In this document: one piece after another, positions 38,955-40,232 of the stretch
Layout: every line of letters begins with the position of its first letter
How positions within the stretch are numbered: the stretch's first letter is position 1
DNA from: CAZGMC01 sp964526565
Lineage (GTDB): Bacteria; Pseudomonadota; Alphaproteobacteria; DSM-16000; Inquilinaceae
Length of the DNA: 40,232 bases
Reading direction: 5' to 3'
Assembly: GCA_964526565.1 (NCBI GenBank)
Contig: CAZGMC010000028.1
Location: forward strand, 1 to 40,232
The notes under the pieces: model-generated
The model's input: the letters and a program-made list of their open reading frames with translations, nothing else
Databases searched by the model: none
What the model was told of the DNA's origin: nothing
Made by a program: the position numbers and the translations under genes

Positions 38955-39742
38955 AGGACGCAACCCTCGCCCCCGCGTCGGGCGGCGCCGTCAACACCGC
39001 CGACAACACTCTGGCCGTGGCCAGCGGCAAGGGCGGCGTCGGCAAGACCTGGTTCTCGATCACGCTGGCCCATGCCCTGGCCCGGCGCGGCCAGCGCGCC
39101 CTGCTGTTCGATGCCGACCTGGGCCTGGCCAATGTCGATATCCAGCTGGGCCTGATGCCGCGGCGCGACCTGGGCGCCGTCCTCGACGGCACCATCACCC
39201 TGAAGAACGCCGTCGAGCACTTCGCCGACGGCGGCTTCGACGTCATCGCCGGCCGGTCGGGCAGCGGCCGGCTGGCCGGCATGGCACCGCGCCAGCTGCT
39301 CGAACTGGCCGCCGACCTGGGCCTGCTGGCCGACCGCTACGACTGGATGATCCTGGATCTCAGCGCCGGCATCGACCGCAATGTGCGTCAGCTCGCGGTC
39401 CTGTCGAACGTTGTGCTGGTCGTCACCACCGACGAGCCGACGGCGCTGACCGACGCCTATGCCTTCATCAAGGTGGTCAACGCCATCAAGCCGGCCGCCG
39501 ACCTGCGGGTGGTGGTCAACATGGCGGCCAGCCTGCGCGAAGGCGAGCGCACCTACGCCACACTGCTCAAGGCCTGCCAGAGCTTTCTGAAGCGCAGTCC
39601 GCCGCTGGCCGGCGTGGTCCGCCAGGACCGCGCGGTGCGCGACGCCATCCGCGCCCAGGTGCCGCTGCTGGTCCGCTCGCCTCATGCCGCCGCCGCCGCC
39701 GACGTCCTGGCCATCGCCGGCCGGCTGGGGCAACCGCCATGA
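38951..39742 (+). CDS. flhG: FlhG (YlxH/FleN), MinD-like ATPase
   Basis: A 263-residue ParA/MinD-type ATPase that restricts flagellar number with FlhF. The deviant Walker A AVASGKGGVGKTW (residues about 23-34) has the signature Lys; LLFDADLGLANVDIQLG is the diagnostic FlhG/MinD switch segment; WMILDLSAGIDRNV holds the Walker B; and VVTTDEPTALTDAYAFIKV follows. The C-terminal part lacks a strong membrane-targeting amphipathic helix, as judged by eye. The ATG overlaps the flhF stop and its own stop overlaps the next gene, so all three are translationally coupled. Confidence 0.95.
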   Translation: MKDATLAPASGGAVNTADNTLAVASGKGGVGKTWFSITLAHALARRGQRALLFDADLGLANVDIQLGLMPRRDLGAVLDGTITLKNAVEHFADGGFDVIAGRSGSGRLAGMAPRQLLELAADLGLLADRYDWMILDLSAGIDRNVRQLAVLSNVVLVVTTDEPTALTDAYAFIKVVNAIKPAADLRVVVNMAASLREGERTYATLLKACQSFLKRSPPLAGVVRQDRAVRDAIRAQVPLLVRSPHAAAAADVLAIAGRLGQPP

Positions 39743-40232
39743 GCGCCGGCCTGACCGATATCGGCCAGGGCGGCCGGGCGCCCGGTATCGGCGGGACGGG
39801 CGGTGCCGCCGACGCCGTGCGCGCCGAGGTGACGCGCCTGCCGGCGGAACTGACCGCCCGCCTGGCCGGTGCCGAGCGGGCGCTGACGGTGACCGGCACG
39901 GCGGGCCGCGCCGCCGCCGACGGCAGTGTGCCGGTGCGCACCGCCTTTGGTGACGTCACGGTGCGGGTCGGCGGCGGCGGTGGTCCGCTGCCGGGCGACC
40001 GGCCGGTCAGCATCGTCATCCCACCGCAGCCCGGCCTGACCGAGGCGCGGCTGGCCCGGCAGCCGCTGCCGGCGACGGTCGTCGTGCCCAAGGAGGCCGG
40101 GGCACACCGCGGGTCGGACGGCCGTGTGCCGCGCGCCGCGGAGCCCAGCGTCACCATCCGCCTGTCGACTCCGGCCCTCGCTCCGGCCCCCGCCCCGGCC
40201 CCCGCCCCGGCCCCCGCCCCGGCCCCCGCCCC
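39739..40232 (+). CDS. Truncated gene, possibly FliK-like, runs off the window
   Basis: The start overlaps the flhG stop (ATGA at 39739-39742) and the frame stays open for 164 codons to the end of the window. The protein begins MSAGLTDIGQGGRAPGIGG and has a beta-rich segment (LPAELTARLAGAERALTVTGT, VPVRTAFGDVTVRVGGGG, PLPGDRPVSIVIPPQPG). It then becomes an Ala/Pro repeat (PAPAPAPA). The order, Pro-rich linker and a small beta domain recall flagellar hook-length control proteins (FliK) that lie in such clusters, but the diagnostic C-terminal domain is not visible. Function is therefore a guess from position. Confidence 0.6.
   Translation, partial: MSAGLTDIGQGGRAPGIGGTGGAADAVRAEVTRLPAELTARLAGAERALTVTGTAGRAAADGSVPVRTAFGDVTVRVGGGGGPLPGDRPVSIVIPPQPGLTEARLARQPLPATVVVPKEAGAHRGSDGRVPRAAEPSVTIRLSTPALAPAPAPAPAPAPAPAPA
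40182..40232 (+). repeat. Ala/Pro-coding tandem repeat at the window end
   Basis: A 12-bp unit of the form GCCCCGGCCCCC repeats about four times at the very end of the window, giving alternating Ala-Pro in the truncated gene. The window simply stops inside it, so the full number of copies is unknown. Confidence 0.85.

Overview
The window is high-GC DNA (roughly 70% by eye, apart from one stretch) from a flagellated alphaproteobacterium, most likely a Rhodospirillales-type lineage. The main evidence is the FlbT/FlaF flagellin regulators, a SciP homologue (the CtrA antagonist), FlbD in a fliF-fliG-fliH-fliN-flbD-flhA-flhF-flhG cluster, the long two-domain dCTP deaminase, and TTAA-N7-TTAA CtrA-type boxes in the flagellar intergenic regions. 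No rRNA, tRNA, CRISPR array, integrase or intact insertion sequence was seen.

Layout. 1-1.9 kb: the 3' end of dnaK and complete dnaJ, separated and followed by short tandem repeats. 2.0-3.2 kb: a small membrane protein gene, then about 770 bp of inverted-repeat elements. 3.2-5.6 kb: gatA and gatC (minus strand), divergent from ruvX. 5.6-6.6 kb: a PEP-CTERM surface protein gene with a good terminator and a candidate sigma-54 promoter. 6.6-7.6 kb: no gene seen. 7.6-9.5 kb: two transporters (AEC family and Na+/Ca2+ exchanger family). 9.6-10.3 kb: a HicAB toxin-antitoxin pair. 10.3-12.2 kb: an uncharacterised protein and a VIT1/CCC1-type transporter. 12.4-14.5 kb: an overlapping GtrB-like glycosyltransferase / methyltransferase / GtrA-like operon. 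14.5-16.7 kb: overlapping cobA and cobB (corrinoid synthesis).

16.8-20.1 kb has visibly lower GC and looks acquired. It holds a DMT-family exporter gene and, divergent from it, a 43-codon gene for a very acidic, cysteine-free peptide. A strong hairpin follows, and then a cobalamin-binding radical SAM enzyme whose C-terminus looks like a PqqD-type peptide-recognition domain. I read this as a candidate undescribed RiPP (ribosomally made, modified peptide) cassette. It is the most interesting feature of the window.

20.2-25.3 kb: housekeeping and transport genes (dCTP deaminase, a small secreted protein, RNase D, an MFS transporter, a beta-phosphoglucomutase-like HAD phosphatase), then a palindromic element. 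25.4 kb to the end: the flagellar region. Flagellin, flbT and a DUF1217 gene run on the minus strand. flaF, sciP and the long fliF-to-flhG operon run on the plus strand, ending in a truncated, possibly FliK-like gene. CtrA-like boxes between flagellin and flaF, before sciP and before fliF suggest cell-cycle control by CtrA/SciP, with FlbD handling late sigma-54 genes and FlbT/FlaF acting on flagellin.
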